Assembly (NCBI RefSeq): GCF_040939455.1 | Contig: NC_134117.1 | Coordinates: 63,324,501-63,388,500 of the forward strand | DNA: 64,000 nucleotides | Direction: 5' to 3' | Origin: Microcebus murinus | Taxonomy: Eukaryota; Chordata; Mammalia; Primates; Cheirogaleidae | In this document: one piece after another, positions 35,661-47,385 of the stretch | Position numbering within the stretch: the stretch's first letter is position 1 | Layout of the letters: each line of letters starts with the position of its first letter | Position numbers and translations under genes: made by a program | The notes under the pieces: generated by a model | The model's database searches: none | The model's input: only the letters and a program-made list of their open reading frames with translations | What the model was told of the DNA's origin: nothing

Positions 35661-36893
35661 GGGAGAGGTAGCGAAAGGAGGCGATCCACAGCGAAGGACT
35701 AAACTGATCACTCCCCAGCCTGCCCGTGGCCATTCCAGGGTGTAGAAATTGATTCTGTGTCTGCAGAGAGTGAGTTAACTAGGAGGAAATATGAAGGGAG
35801 CCCTGCAGAGCTGCCACCTCTAGGGTCCTGACAGAGGAGTTTTTTCAGCTCTGCCAAGCCTTTGCTTTTGTTCCTTTCCCAGAGGTGGGGTGTGAACCTT
35901 ATCTCTTCTCCCTCTGTGCCTGAAAAATATAGGCGGGTTGGGACAGTTTTCTGCACTCGAGGGTGAGAACATCCAACCCTTTTGAAACGTGTCACCCTTT
36001 GAATGTAGCATCTTCAACCTGGGCTCAATCGGTGCCAGTATTGGCCGGTTTACCCAAACCATGATAGCTTTCTATTTATTTGTGTAGGAGGTGTATATTT
36101 TCTCTCTATTTTTGTAAATGTTGTAGGTGATTAATTGACCTCCCACCCACCCCACCTTGTTCTTATTCTAAGGAAATCTCAGGAACCTTCTTAATCTGAT
36201 CTGATCAGGACATGGGAACAGTTTGTGCAACCTGTGAAGGTTATTTAGGACAAACCTCAGCCTTCCAGTTCAAGTTCTTTGCAAGGCTGTTTTACAGAAA
36301 CTGTCTGGTTATATTGTGTTAGATTGTATTTATGTTTTGAGCCGTACCATCTAGGGGAAAGGAAGAATGCTCATCATTAACTCTTCAGTGCTGTTAGGAA
36401 TACCCGGTTTGCTTTCAGTCGTCTGCTAATTTTTCATTTCCCTGACCTGTGATTTTACCCTGGGTGTTATTGAACCCTTGAAACTTTTGAGAAAAGGATT
36501 TAGTGTATTTGTAAGTAAGTTCAGAAGAGGGGAAGGAGAAAGCCTCTACTCTGCTTTGGAAAAAATAGGCTAGAAGATAAATTGGGAGAGAGGAAGGAGA
36601 GAGGAAGGAGGGAGTCTGCCATAAACCAGAATGGCAGTAGATCCAGTAACTTGCAGCTTCTCTGTCCTTTGACTGAAGCAGTCATTTTTGAGATCACATC
36701 TCTTCAGGAGGTGTTGAGAGGAGACTCTCAACACATCCAGCTTGAGTTTTGTGGTGGAAATATAAAGGCTTCACAAGTGCATGTGTGAGTGTGTTTGGTG
36801 GACTGAAAATGTGTCTATCTTAAAGACCCCAGATTTTTTATCTGTTTTGATGCCGTTGATATGAATGATGGAGTGTGGGTATACTTCCAGACC
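35661..36893. other. NRG3 intron 1, proximal part
   Basis: Unique-looking sequence with no interspersed repeat recognised. It holds the GAGA-loop hairpin at 36711-36734. Confidence 0.5.
36711..36734 (+). other. Perfect 10-bp hairpin with GAGA tetraloop
   Basis: The arms gtgttgagag (36711-36720) and ctctcaacac (36725-36734) are exact reverse complements around the four-base loop gaga, which fits the stable GNRA class in sense RNA. Confidence 0.8.
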
Positions 36894-36907
36894 GTGTGTG
36901 TGTGTGT

Positions 36908-36966
<59 letters not shown>
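36894..36966 (+). repeat. Compound microsatellite (GT)n(GA)n
   Basis: About twelve GT units (36894-36918), then about 22 GA units to 36966. It has the same architecture as the repeat at 3449. Confidence 0.95.
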
Positions 36967-36971
<5 letters not shown>

Positions 36972-39900
36972 AGGGGGCTAGCACATGGTCTGGGTGTTTC
37001 ATGTTCTTTCTCAATTGATTTCCTCGCGTTGTTCTATTCTGGAGGTCTTTAAAGAAAAGCCCAAGGTAATTATTTCTACCCCTCCATGCTCTCTTCCTAG
37101 ACTCTGTAGAAGAGAATGGCAGCCTGTTTAATAAGAAATGATTATTGGCATGGCTGTCAGCCCCAAGGAAAAGAGTGGAAAATCTGTGAACGGTGTTAAT
37201 GTTCACATAGACATATAAGCAGTATTTGTTTTATCTGTATCAGAAGTCCAGATCTTTCATTTTTTAAAAACTATTTAGAAGAAGTTGAATGTTGAATTCA
37301 GGTCTGTGCTGCAAGTATGCAAAATCCAGCAGGAATGGACCTGGTTTGCATATACCAACTAGGGAAATTTTAATGTAAGGTAGATTATGTCGTTTCTATA
37401 AAGGATGAGTTTAAATAGGTAAGTTATATGATAATTTAAAGGAAAAGAATAGTTTAATTATTTTTTTCATCCTGGATTGCAAGATGATTAACAAAAGGAA
37501 ATAAGATTTCATTTGAGGGATTATCAGCACTGCTACTGTATGCTGAGAATGGAAGAGATCACTGGCATTCATATTTTTCATTTGTTTTGATTATGTCATT
37601 AAAGTTCCCAGGAGAGAAATTCCTTTTTCCTTGCTCCTGCCTCCATACTTTAGTCGTTTTTTTCATTCCTTTCTTTTTCTTTTTCTGTTAATGAAAGTGA
37701 CGGATCCTGTTGTAGCATAGAAACATGGTTAAGGATGATGCTCTGTTTAACTGAGACTAACCTACAAATTTTTTAGTGGCCAGGATCTTTGTTCTTGAAT
37801 TGAACATCTCAAGGCTTATAGAATGAATGTCTTTGTGCTCATCTTAGATCAATCAGAAGGTTTCTGTGTGTAAAGGCAGGACAGCTCTTTGGAGTGGAAG
37901 AGGCTGGTTCACAGAGTATAAACACACTTGCTGATGGATCATAGGATTTTTGGAAGCAAAAGCTAATTTTGCTATGGGCAAGGCCCCGCTTAGAGGACTG
38001 TTTCTAATTTTCTGTAGGATTAAAGAGAAAGAAAGATTGAACTTGAAAGGCAGAAGGAGAAAGTGATTGGAAGCTGACTCTTGTCTTCCCATCCTCCACT
38101 CTTTAGTCCATGAGCTGGACCAAAAGTTCCTTTAGTGTTGCTGGGATTCTTGGGTTCCCAGTTGCCCAGTGCTTGCCTTCACTTCAGATTCTTTAAAAAC
38201 AAATGTCTCAAACATGTTGCCACTGGGAGATTATTTCACCAAAGAAATCTTTGAAACATTTTAGTATCTGCAAGTGTAGGTTAGTTTAGAAGTTTTTCAA
38301 GCCAAAGGGAGGTTACCACAGATAAAGGAACAGAGGGTTTGACCAGTGGACAATCAGCCTTTTCCCTTTACAGCATATTGAATCATGTTTTCAGGTTTAA
38401 ATACATATGTAGAATGTTGCCAACACAAGTATGAATTGTTTTAGAGACCTGGCATTATTTTACTCAACCAAAAGCACTATTTAACAGGTAATAGACCAGA
38501 GTCATTGGCTAAATTCAAATACTAAAGAAAAAGAGTCTCTTTTAATGGGTTATTCTTCAGGTTATATTTAGAAGGTATGTGGTTAATTTTGATGATTAAA
38601 AGTGCAGATATTAAATAGTGTATTTAGAGAAGACATAAATGTAAGATGTATCATTGGTGTATCGTGGGGGAGGCAATTTTAATTTAATCAAGTCTATTTA
38701 AAAACTTTACCTGGTTATACCTATAATAATTTTTAAGAGAGCCATTGGTGAAATTGAGTATTTTTCTATTCTTTTAAACATCTTCACTCCTTAAATAACA
38801 GTGTTCTTGGTTGTCTTATAAGCAGCCTCAGATATAATTTGTTTAAATAAAGTTATTCCTATACATTGTGTTCTGTCTACATGAGTCAAGGCATTGCAAC
38901 GTAGACGGTTCTGACCCCAATCATGTGTGGTAGCCCAAGTGAGAGGGTTCGGAGCTCAAGATCAATATTTCTTATGAAATCCAATTGAGAGGGTTTTTTA
39001 TGAGTGCATGCTACAACCTGAGTGTGTTTTGATTTCCTTTGGCCTTAATACAGGATTATGAGACTTTTCTGCTTTAATCAATTACACTGTACAATTTTGC
39101 TCTTCAGACACTTATGTTGCACTTCATGGTCCTAATAAAGAAAGGGGGGGCGCGGGAGTGGGCGTAGATTGGCAAGGCTATTTTTAGTCTTTTTAGTTTG
39201 GTCTCAGTGCATTAAGAAAGTGTGGCTTACGCATTCCTTCTCAATTCTTCATGACTGAGAGAGGGGATTGAAGATGGTGGTGTTAATTGAGAGCCCCCTT
39301 TTCAAGTTTGATTGGTGAATTCAGCTACCCTTTGTGTTTGTGCCATTTCCAGATAGACTTTTTTTTTTTTTTTTTTTTTAACACATAGCTTTGATTCATG
39401 AGCTTGTGGGAAAGAAAAAAAGATAGATAAAAAAGCTGGTTAGTGGCAATTTCTCTCTGTTACCAAAGAGCGTAGCTTTTCTAAATCCAGGCTGGGCTAG
39501 AACAGGAGTGTTGGTTCAATTTGAAATCAGTGCCATCCTGGGAGAGCCAGTGTGTAGAGAAACAGGATCTCTCTTCTCTGTGGAGTCCTTTCCCAGCTCT
39601 TCCTCCTCTTCATACCACAGCGAGAAGAAAGCTGATTTCAACTTGCTTTTGTAGAAATTCTTTCCTCATAACCTTTCATTTCCAATGGGAAACATATCTC
39701 AGTATTCTATCTCTGATGTCAGAAATGGAACATGAAAGTTGGCCCTGAAATCTATAAGAAAGGGAAGAGCCATAAATTTAAGTCTTTAAAATGTATTTGT
39801 GTTGCTTCTGAATAGAATTGAAATTCATTTTTTCTTTTTTTAAGTTTGTTTTTATCTTCAGACTCATGTGTTGGGTTCGACATAGAGCTGGTGGTACTGT

Positions 39901-41077
39901 CTTGACAAATACCACTGAGGCATTTTGAGATCCTAGAATTTTTACTTGTCTATACCTAAGGAAGTGTTGCATCCAGAACCATGTGCCCAGTGAAGGCAGG
40001 CAGGAGGAAGGGACTCAGTTTGAAGCTTTGTAATATCAGGATCAAAACATACCTAAATAGATGTTTCCTTTTCGTGCTGTTATAAATGGAAATCATGAGA
40101 CACGTGTTTAGTTTGAGATTCCATTTTCACGATTTTCACTGAACACTTAATGTATTTCTACATTCCCCAGCATTTTATAGTTGAATCATGGCTCTGTCTG
40201 AAGCCTGAAGGTTCCTTTTAGGCTTTTGATTTTTTTTTTTTTTTTTTTTTTTTAGGCATCTATTTATTTGGCTGTAGTACAAGCAGCCAATACTAATTAA
40301 AGGAAACTTTCTTAGATATTCTTAATTATCCCCATGTCATTTCAAGTTGTTTTAAAAGTTGACCCTTTTGATAAGACATGTTAGACTTCTTAGGTTAATG
40401 TAGAAAGTTAAGAAAAATAATTCTACCCATTTAGGTAATTGAGTTATTAAATGCCTTGGTGATTAAAAAAATAAAATTAAAAACGATTCCAAAAACTTAG
40501 TAGAAGCCTAATAGCCATTTATTTTCCCACACAGATTGGTAGACAAATCATTAATCTTGATAGCATTTATTATCTGATTCCACAACACAATTGTACAATT
40601 AAGTATAAATGAACATGTTATTATATATATTTATATAATTATGTTTTCATAGCATATCTCATATGTTTCAGTGTTTTAGTTTATTTATTAAGCATCTATT
40701 TGGGGTCATTGCAGTGCTGCTAGTTTATTGTTTGATTTCAAAAGTTTGTAAAAGTAATGGTTTAAAAAGCAGAAAACTAAGACTTAAAACCAACACATTT
40801 ATTCTCCCGTGTCCTGATGTAGGCCAGGGCTTTTTCCTAAGTATGTGTCTACTGGTTTAAGCTTAACATTTTTTTTTTTTTTTGTAAATCACACTTATAA
40901 TTCCCTGCCTCTCCTTTAAAGACTGGAGTGAAGGAATCTTTATGCCGATTCCTTATAAGTATTATAATACACCCCTGCCCTGGGAATCTTTTAAAGTTTC
41001 TTTCTTTCTTTTTTTTAAAGAAAAAACTCACCTCTTGGAGATTCTTGAAAACATTCAACAACATTTTAATAGAAACC
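36967..41077. other. NRG3 intron 1, mostly unique
   Basis: About 4.1 kb with no clear SINE, LINE or LTR. There are T-runs at 39359-39379 and 40231-40254. No exon was recognised. Confidence 0.45.
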
Positions 41078-41085
41078 ACAATTAA

Positions 41086-41414
41086 CTTTTTTTTTTTGAG
41101 GCAGAGTCTCACTCTGTTGCCCTGGGCTAGAGTGCCATGGCGTCAGTCTAGCTCATGGCAACCTCAAACTCCTGGGCTCAAGCGATCCTGCTGCCTCAGC
41201 CTCCTGAGTAGCTGGGACTACAGGCATGCACCACCATGCCCGGCTAATTTTTTCTATATATTTTAGTTGGCCAATTAATTTTCTTTCTGTTTTTAGTAGA
41301 GATGGGTCTTGCTTTTGCTCAGGCTGGTTTCGAACTCCTGACGTTGAGCTATCTGCCTGCCTCAGCCTCCTAGAGTGCTAGGATTACAGGCCTGAGTCAC
41401 TGCGCCCTGCCTGG
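41086..41414 (-). mobile_element. Alu SINE, strepsirrhine-type, antisense to NRG3
   Basis: A minus-strand Alu with the lemur-type linker and poly-T at its left end. Duplication acaattaa lies at 41078-41085 and 41415-41422. Confidence 0.93.
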
Positions 41415-41640
41415 ACAATTAAATTTTCATATCCACAATCATGTATCATTGGCTTACATAATATTTAACTAAATTACATAATTAACATAGGAACTACTAG
41501 CATAACTAAGTCTGTTATCCCAACTGAGTGTAGGTAAAAGCATAGCTCAACTGGCGATTACAGAGGAGTGCAGGCTTCTTTGAGCTTGGTGTGGGGTGGG
41601 CGCCATTGGTGTGTTCCTCCCAGGCAGAATGGTAACAGCC

Positions 41641-41666
41641 AGTTGGCTAAGGGGAGTTAGCCAACT
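41641..41666 (+). other. Perfect 10-bp hairpin in intron 1
   Basis: The arms agttggctaa (41641-41650) and ttagccaact (41657-41666) are exact reverse complements around ggggag. Confidence 0.8.
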
Positions 41667-43199
41667 CCCAAAGAATGGCTTAAGAAAGTGATTCCTGTAG
41701 TAGGTAACAGTATTGAATATGTGAGTCAGTTGTGACTATATCTTGTAGGAACTTTGATATAGTAGCTATGCACCCTTAAAGAGCCAATTTAATCTTTCTG
41801 AACTTTTAACTTCTTCCCCTGGCATATGAGGGTGACGACAATAACCTGACTTGTATTCTACTCCCCAAAGAGTCTGTAAGCTGCAAAACATTACTGTTTT
41901 TTTTTATCAAGTGAAATGGGAAATTTTTAGACTGGTTATTTTCATCCAAGGGAACATCAGGCCATTGAATTCCATTGAAATATTGGAGCTGGTTTGCTAC
42001 CTAGTTTGAAGCATCTTTCATCACGATGAGAGATTATCGTTCTTATATGCCCTTGCATTTCTCCTATTTTCTTTGCTGATTCCCTGGCACACACAGTAAA
42101 ATATGTTGTGGAAATCTACGTCAGATCACCTTGGAAGTTTAGCCACAACCTGGAGGCTACCATTTCTCATCCTTTGCTTGGTAGATGTTTTTTAAAGCCT
42201 ATTTCTGGCATATGTTTATCAAAGAGAGGAGCTGAAATTTTGGGGAGAATGAATGAGATCGCTGAATGATCTGGAAATCTGAAGTCTATAGGAATCTCAA
42301 GATTCTTGATATAGGAAAAAATGTGCAAGGATCACTTTTGTTCCATTCCAACACTTATCTAATTGTCCTTGGGTCCTTAGAGTTTACAGAGAATTTAAGT
42401 AAAAATGAGCAATATCTGCATTGCATTCAGTTCCCCCTTAGCAGTTACTATGAATTGGGTTCTCGGGGATTAATGGGTTGACTGTATCTACCAAAGAGCT
42501 CTTTTAGATGTATTCTATGTGTTTGTACTTTGGGCAACCTTAATATTAACCTTTGGGAACTTTCTCACTACAGGTCTGTGTTTGTTGGAATCTTCATCCT
42601 GAATTATATTTCAAAATATTACTTTTTGTTGTTGTTATAAACTTATTTTTCAAGATAGGTTGGTAATTGTACATAAATCACAGATTGGCATTGCTGGGAA
42701 TTAAAAGAGGTTAGCCTGAAACAAACTTGCAAACTCAATTCAGAATTAAGTTTAATAATAGAAATATAGCAGCTTTCAATGGTAAGATTTATTTTTTCGT
42801 TGCAGTCTTTTCCTAGAAGTGATAGTGTATATCATAGAAGCAACATAGTTTCTAAGGATATATTTTTTTAAAGGATCATCTGAATCCACGTAAATACTTT
42901 AGCATTAATACATTACAACCAGGATTATGAGAGTAGAATTTTTATGCTAAACCATTGATAAGGATTCTTGAATATATTACCCTACTTCCTAAAAGACCCT
43001 TCCCAGGACTACATGTGACACCTGCATGATATTTCCGTGACTTTCCAGGGAGCCAGAAGTTCACTAAAAGAGAAAGCCTCACTTTCATCACCATTTGGAG
43101 ATCAGATTTTCTTGACTTCTGTTCCTTGCATTTTACTTTCAGTAATGTGGAAGGATTATTTATAAGACCTCAATTTTGGAAGGGGCTTGAGAATTTAGG
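41667..43199. other. NRG3 intron 1, no recognised feature
   Basis: About 1.5 kb of unique-looking AT-rich DNA. Confidence 0.45.
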
Positions 43200-43340
43200 T
43201 AACAATAAAAACGAGAGCTGCCATGTGTGGAATGTTACTATGTGCCAGGTCCCAGAGTACTGTACAGATTTTGTCTTATTTATTTTTGAAATAAGGACTC
43301 AGAGACAGTCTTATGTAGGCCTGGAGCCTGGGTTTGATTA
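43200..43340 (+). repeat. MIR-type ancient SINE remnant
   Basis: Reads ttactatgtgccaggtccca, then aaataaggactcagagacag, a MIR core in plus orientation. Confidence 0.6.
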
Positions 43341-43689
43341 TCTCAGTCATAGAGGTAATTGAACTAGGCGTAAAGGTTATATAATTATGTAGAAATTACA
43401 TAGTTTGGACAGTTAAGAAGATCAGAAGATTGTTTTACAGGTAATCTCTCCTCACCTTAATCAAAGTTACCTAGCCCATTGCTATGGTGTCAGTATATCT
43501 GTGGACATTGCCTCTTTCAAGTACTTCAAACATAGATAATAGCATTTGCCATTATAAACTCCATAAATGGCTCATATCTTCTTTGCTGTGGTAAAAAGGA
43601 GTCTTTCTAACTACAGAAATTGCCTGGGTTTTAGATTAAGGAGAAATTCATATGTTTCAACAAAAGATAACGAATGTGTTTCCCTAAAC

Positions 43690-44400
43690 ATCTTTTTCAA
43701 AACATTTTATTGAGGTATAATTGATATACATTGGGCTTTCTGTATCTGAGGGTTCTGCGTCCATGGTTTCAACCAATTGGGAATCAGAAACACTCAAAAA
43801 ATTAAAAATTAAAAATAACAATTCAGTAATAAGAAATAATACAAATTAAAACCAATAGAGAATAGCAACCAGTTACGTAGCATTTACGCTGCATTGGGTA
43901 TTATGAGTAATCTAGAGATGATATAAGGTATATAGGAAGTTATAGGTTATATGCAAATACCATGTCATTTTATAGAAGAAACTTAAGCATCCTTGGATTT
44001 TGATATCCTGGGGTGAGAGAGTGATCCTCTAACCCATCCCCCTTGGATACCAAAGAATGACTGTACAAAAGATAACACATATGTAATATGTACATTTTGA
44101 TGACTTTGAACATATGCATATACCCCTGATACCACTGCCACAGTAAAGGTACTAAACATCACCTCCAAAAATTTCTTGTGTTGTTTTGTGATTTTTTTTT
44201 TGAGATAGAACATTTAACATGAGATCCATCCTTTTAACACATTTTAGTTTGTGCAATACCATATTGTTAACTAGGTACTATGTTGTACAGAAGATTTCTA
44301 GAACTCATTCATCCTGCATAACTGAATCTTTATACTCAGTAAGCAATAATTCCCCACCTGTAAATTTGTATTCCTTGATCTTCTTAACTCTATTTTCTAT
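43690..44400 (-). repeat. Old L1M 3' UTR split by a Tigger-like MITE
   Basis: The left part reads ttattgaggtataattgata. The right part continues with aatatgtacattttgatgac and ccataccattttaactagg-like L1 3' UTR text. The DNA element 43729-44063 interrupts it. Confidence 0.65.
43729..44063 (+). mobile_element. Tigger-like MITE inserted in an L1M 3' UTR
   Basis: The inverted ends cattgggctttctgtatc and the reverse complement of ggataccaaagaatgactg are related, and both flanks are TA (43727-43728, 44064-44065). The L1 3' UTR reads through once the element is removed. Confidence 0.7.
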
Positions 44401-44811
44401 CGCTTCTTATAGGTGATTCAATATAACAAAGACAGAAAAGTTACAGACTTTATTTCTCTACGTCCTATAATCCAGTCAAAATTGTCTTCCTATTCCCATT
44501 CCAAACCTACTTTTGATTACAATAGTTACTGCATCATACGCGGAGACTAATCAATAGAAATGTGTCAGGGAGCATTAGAAATGATATCTTTTCAGCTCTT
44601 CAGACACTGCTATGCCGACCCTACCAGAGAAATGACCGGCCTCCTGTAGAATCTGAATTCCATCTTGGAGCAATACTACAAAGTACCTGCCATTGATTAT
44701 CTACCAGTTATAGAAAGGGAAATATTAGTGAGACCTTCATATTTTCCAGCAATACCACAAACTAGACCTAATCATTACTTGTTTGATATTTTTGTGTGCC
44801 AAGTGTTCTTT

Positions 44812-45149
44812 CTTTTATAATTTTTTAAAATTTCAGCATATTATGGGGGCACAAATTTTAAGGTTTCAAATAATGCCCTTGTCCCCCTCCCCCCACAAGT
44901 CTGAGCTTCAAGCGTGACCATCCCCCAGACAGTGCACTTCTCACTCATTATGTATGTATATACCCAACCCCTCTCTCCTCCCACCCGCCCAATACCCAAT
45001 TAATGTAGTTCCTGTGTGTCCACTTAGGTGCTGTTCAGTTAATACCAGTTTGCTGGTGAGTATATATGTGGTGCTTGTTTTTCCATTCTTGGGATACCTC
45101 GCTTAGTAGAATGGGTTCCAGCTCTATCCAGGAAAATACAAGATGTGCT
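44812..45149 (-). mobile_element. 5'-truncated L1 3' end, antisense to NRG3
   Basis: Reads aatttcagcatattatggg and continues through a C-rich 3' UTR. Duplication caagtgttcttt (44800-44811) matches caagtgttcttt at 45150-45161. Confidence 0.9.
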
Positions 45150-45778
45150 CAAGTGTTCTTTTAATTAAAGGAAAAATACTCTGTTGGTTATGAAAGATAA
45201 TTGCCATTGTTAGTTTTGTAAACTCATGGAAAGAAAATGGATATAGGTCAAATACTAAGATCATGTGATAGTCTTTGAATGGCCTTGCTGAAGGATAGGA
45301 ATACTATAATGTCAGAAAGCCTGTATCGTCAGAATCTTATAACACCATAAATGAATCCTGTAAACTAACAATGATAGCTGTACTCATAAAGAAGGGGGCA
45401 GTGGGATTGTTTACACAAATTTATTGTAAGACAAAACCTTCTGTCAGTGTGGTGGCAAATTCTAGATGCTCTAGAAAATAAGAGAAATAAAACAAATTGT
45501 AGAAATGTTTATGTATTAAATGGTATCTTTACTGAATTCTATTTAATTGGCTTTTCAGTATAACACTATTTTTGTACGAAAACAACTGACAACTGCCCAC
45601 TCCATGCTGAACAGTTATAGTTGGTAATACTTCTGCCTTCACCAAATTAAAGGTGTGTTTGCCAAGTATTAGTTATATTAGCTCTCAAACCTGTTTATGC
45701 AGGTTGTTCTTGTTAGTATAATTAGGTAATGTGTTTAAGTATTATGCAAACCTATTTATTAGTTGTGGTTTCTATTTG

Positions 45779-46074
45779 GAGACAATCTTGTTTTGCCACC
45801 TCGGCCAGCCACTATGATACAGTGGCACGATCACAGCTCACTGCAGCCTTGAATTCCTGGGCTCAAGTGATCTTCCTGCCTCAGGCTCTTGAGTAGCTGG
45901 GACTATAGGCACGTACCACCAGGCTCAGCAAATTTTTCTGTTTTTTTTTTTTTGTAGAAATAGGGTCCCCATATGCTGCCCAGGCTGTTCTCAAACTCTT
46001 CTGGCCTCAAGTGATCCTCTTCCCTCGGCCTCCCAAAATGCTGGGATTACAGGCATGAGCCTCTGCACTTGGCT
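45779..46074 (-). mobile_element. Old AluJ-like SINE, antisense to NRG3
   Basis: A dimeric Alu without the lemur linker (gcacgatcacagctcactgc), strongly diverged. It probably predates the strepsirrhine split. Confidence 0.9.
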
Positions 46075-46549
46075 ATTTGGTTTATATTAAAACAAAATTG
46101 ATTACATTGGATATACTCCATTAAAATAAGTCATTTAAAAAAATGCTTGTTGAAGAAGTTGTGAACCCATTTATGGTAGAATATATTTATATACCCATAA
46201 GAAATATGCACTTTGATTGTTTCGCACCTTAAGTTCTTACTGCACAATAAATAAACTGAACCGGAAAAACACAATATACATTATGGGTGTGGTTTTTCAT
46301 GAGAAAGACAAAAGATATTTAATCAGAGAAAAGCCATGAACTCTATCTATATCCAAATATTTGGCAAGTGAATGTACATTTTTATGTTTTAGGTTAAAAT
46401 AAAATAAATAACAAATAAATATATTTTTGTTTACTTATGTGATAAATATTTCAAAGCTATTAAGTCTTTAATAATTTAAGGATATTAGAAATATTTTTTA
46501 TATAATATTTAAAACTTTTGGGTAGAAAATTATATAAAATGTCCATTAT

Positions 46550-46740
46550 ATTAAGCCATATTGGTTACTGGATTTAATAAATAATAACTATGTTCAAAGG
46601 AAATATACCAAATTATTAATAGTGGTTATTTCTAGATTGTAGAATAGGAATGCTGTTTATTGTATTTTTGTGTGTGTGTTCGAAGTTTTAGTTAATGGTC
46701 ACAAATTATCTTTCTAATCAGTTGTTATACTTTTGAAAAA
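46550..46740 (+). repeat. Old L1M 3' remnant
   Basis: Reads tattaatagtggttatttct, then tgtattttt and tgtgtgtgttcgaag, resembling old L1 3' ends. Family assignment is tentative. Confidence 0.4.
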
Positions 46741-46834
46741 AGTAAAATAATAAGCTTCATGAATCAGTTCAATTATTGATCTTGGTTCTGTGGAGTGTTT
46801 TTTTTTTCTGTATGTCTAAGAGTATGTCTTAATT

Positions 46835-46968
46835 CAGTGGTCCCCAGCCTTTTTGGCTGTGCTTGCTGGCCTGCCGCTCACCTCCTGCTGTACAGCCTGG
46901 TTCCTGACAGGCCACAGACAGGTGCTGGTCTGATACTGGTCGTAGGCCCTGGGGGTTGGGGACCGCAG
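46835..46968 (+). mobile_element. hAT-type MITE with intact 8-base target duplication
   Basis: The ends cagtggtccccagcc and the reverse complement of ggttggggaccgcag match at 12 of 15 positions. A perfect 8-base duplication, tcttaatt, lies at 46827-46834 and 46969-46976, as expected for hAT elements. At 134 bases with no coding capacity, it is an internal-deletion derivative of the same family as 1537-1721. Confidence 0.9.
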
Positions 46969-47159
46969 TCTTAATTGGTGGTGTCAGCATTAATTAAAGT
47001 GTTGACTGAATTGAGTTCCTACTGTGAAATGTAGGTGTATAGAAATAAAAACACATTTCCATTTGCTCATGAGAAATAATGCCTTATTGAAGGCAGAGTG
47101 TCTCACCCTAGGCCTTTGATTATTAGTCTTGACCTTATACGGGAATAGTAGATGGAAGT

Positions 47160-47385
47160 TTAATGAGTTAATGTTTAACAGAAATCAAAATAGTCATTAT
47201 CTTTGGGGAAGAAAGCAGTGAATGGAAGGGAACCAAGGTCCTCTTAGTGGTATTGATAATATTATGCTTCTCCATTTGGGTTCTGGTTATATGAGTGATT
47301 CAGTTTGTCAAAACTCATGATTTGTGTACTTTTTGTGTACATCAATAGAAGCAAAATAAAAATAAGGGAAAACTTTAAAAACATT
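47160..47385 (+). repeat. Old L1M 3' remnant
   Basis: Reads ctccatttgggttctggtta, tatgagtg, then catgatttgtgtactttttg and an A-rich tail, like the 3' end of L1M elements. Confidence 0.5.

Noticed and set aside
39359..40254. T-runs at 39359-39379 and 40231-40254 as antisense retro-insertion tails
   Set aside because: No SINE, LINE or transcript-like sequence and no convincing flanking duplication was found next to either run.
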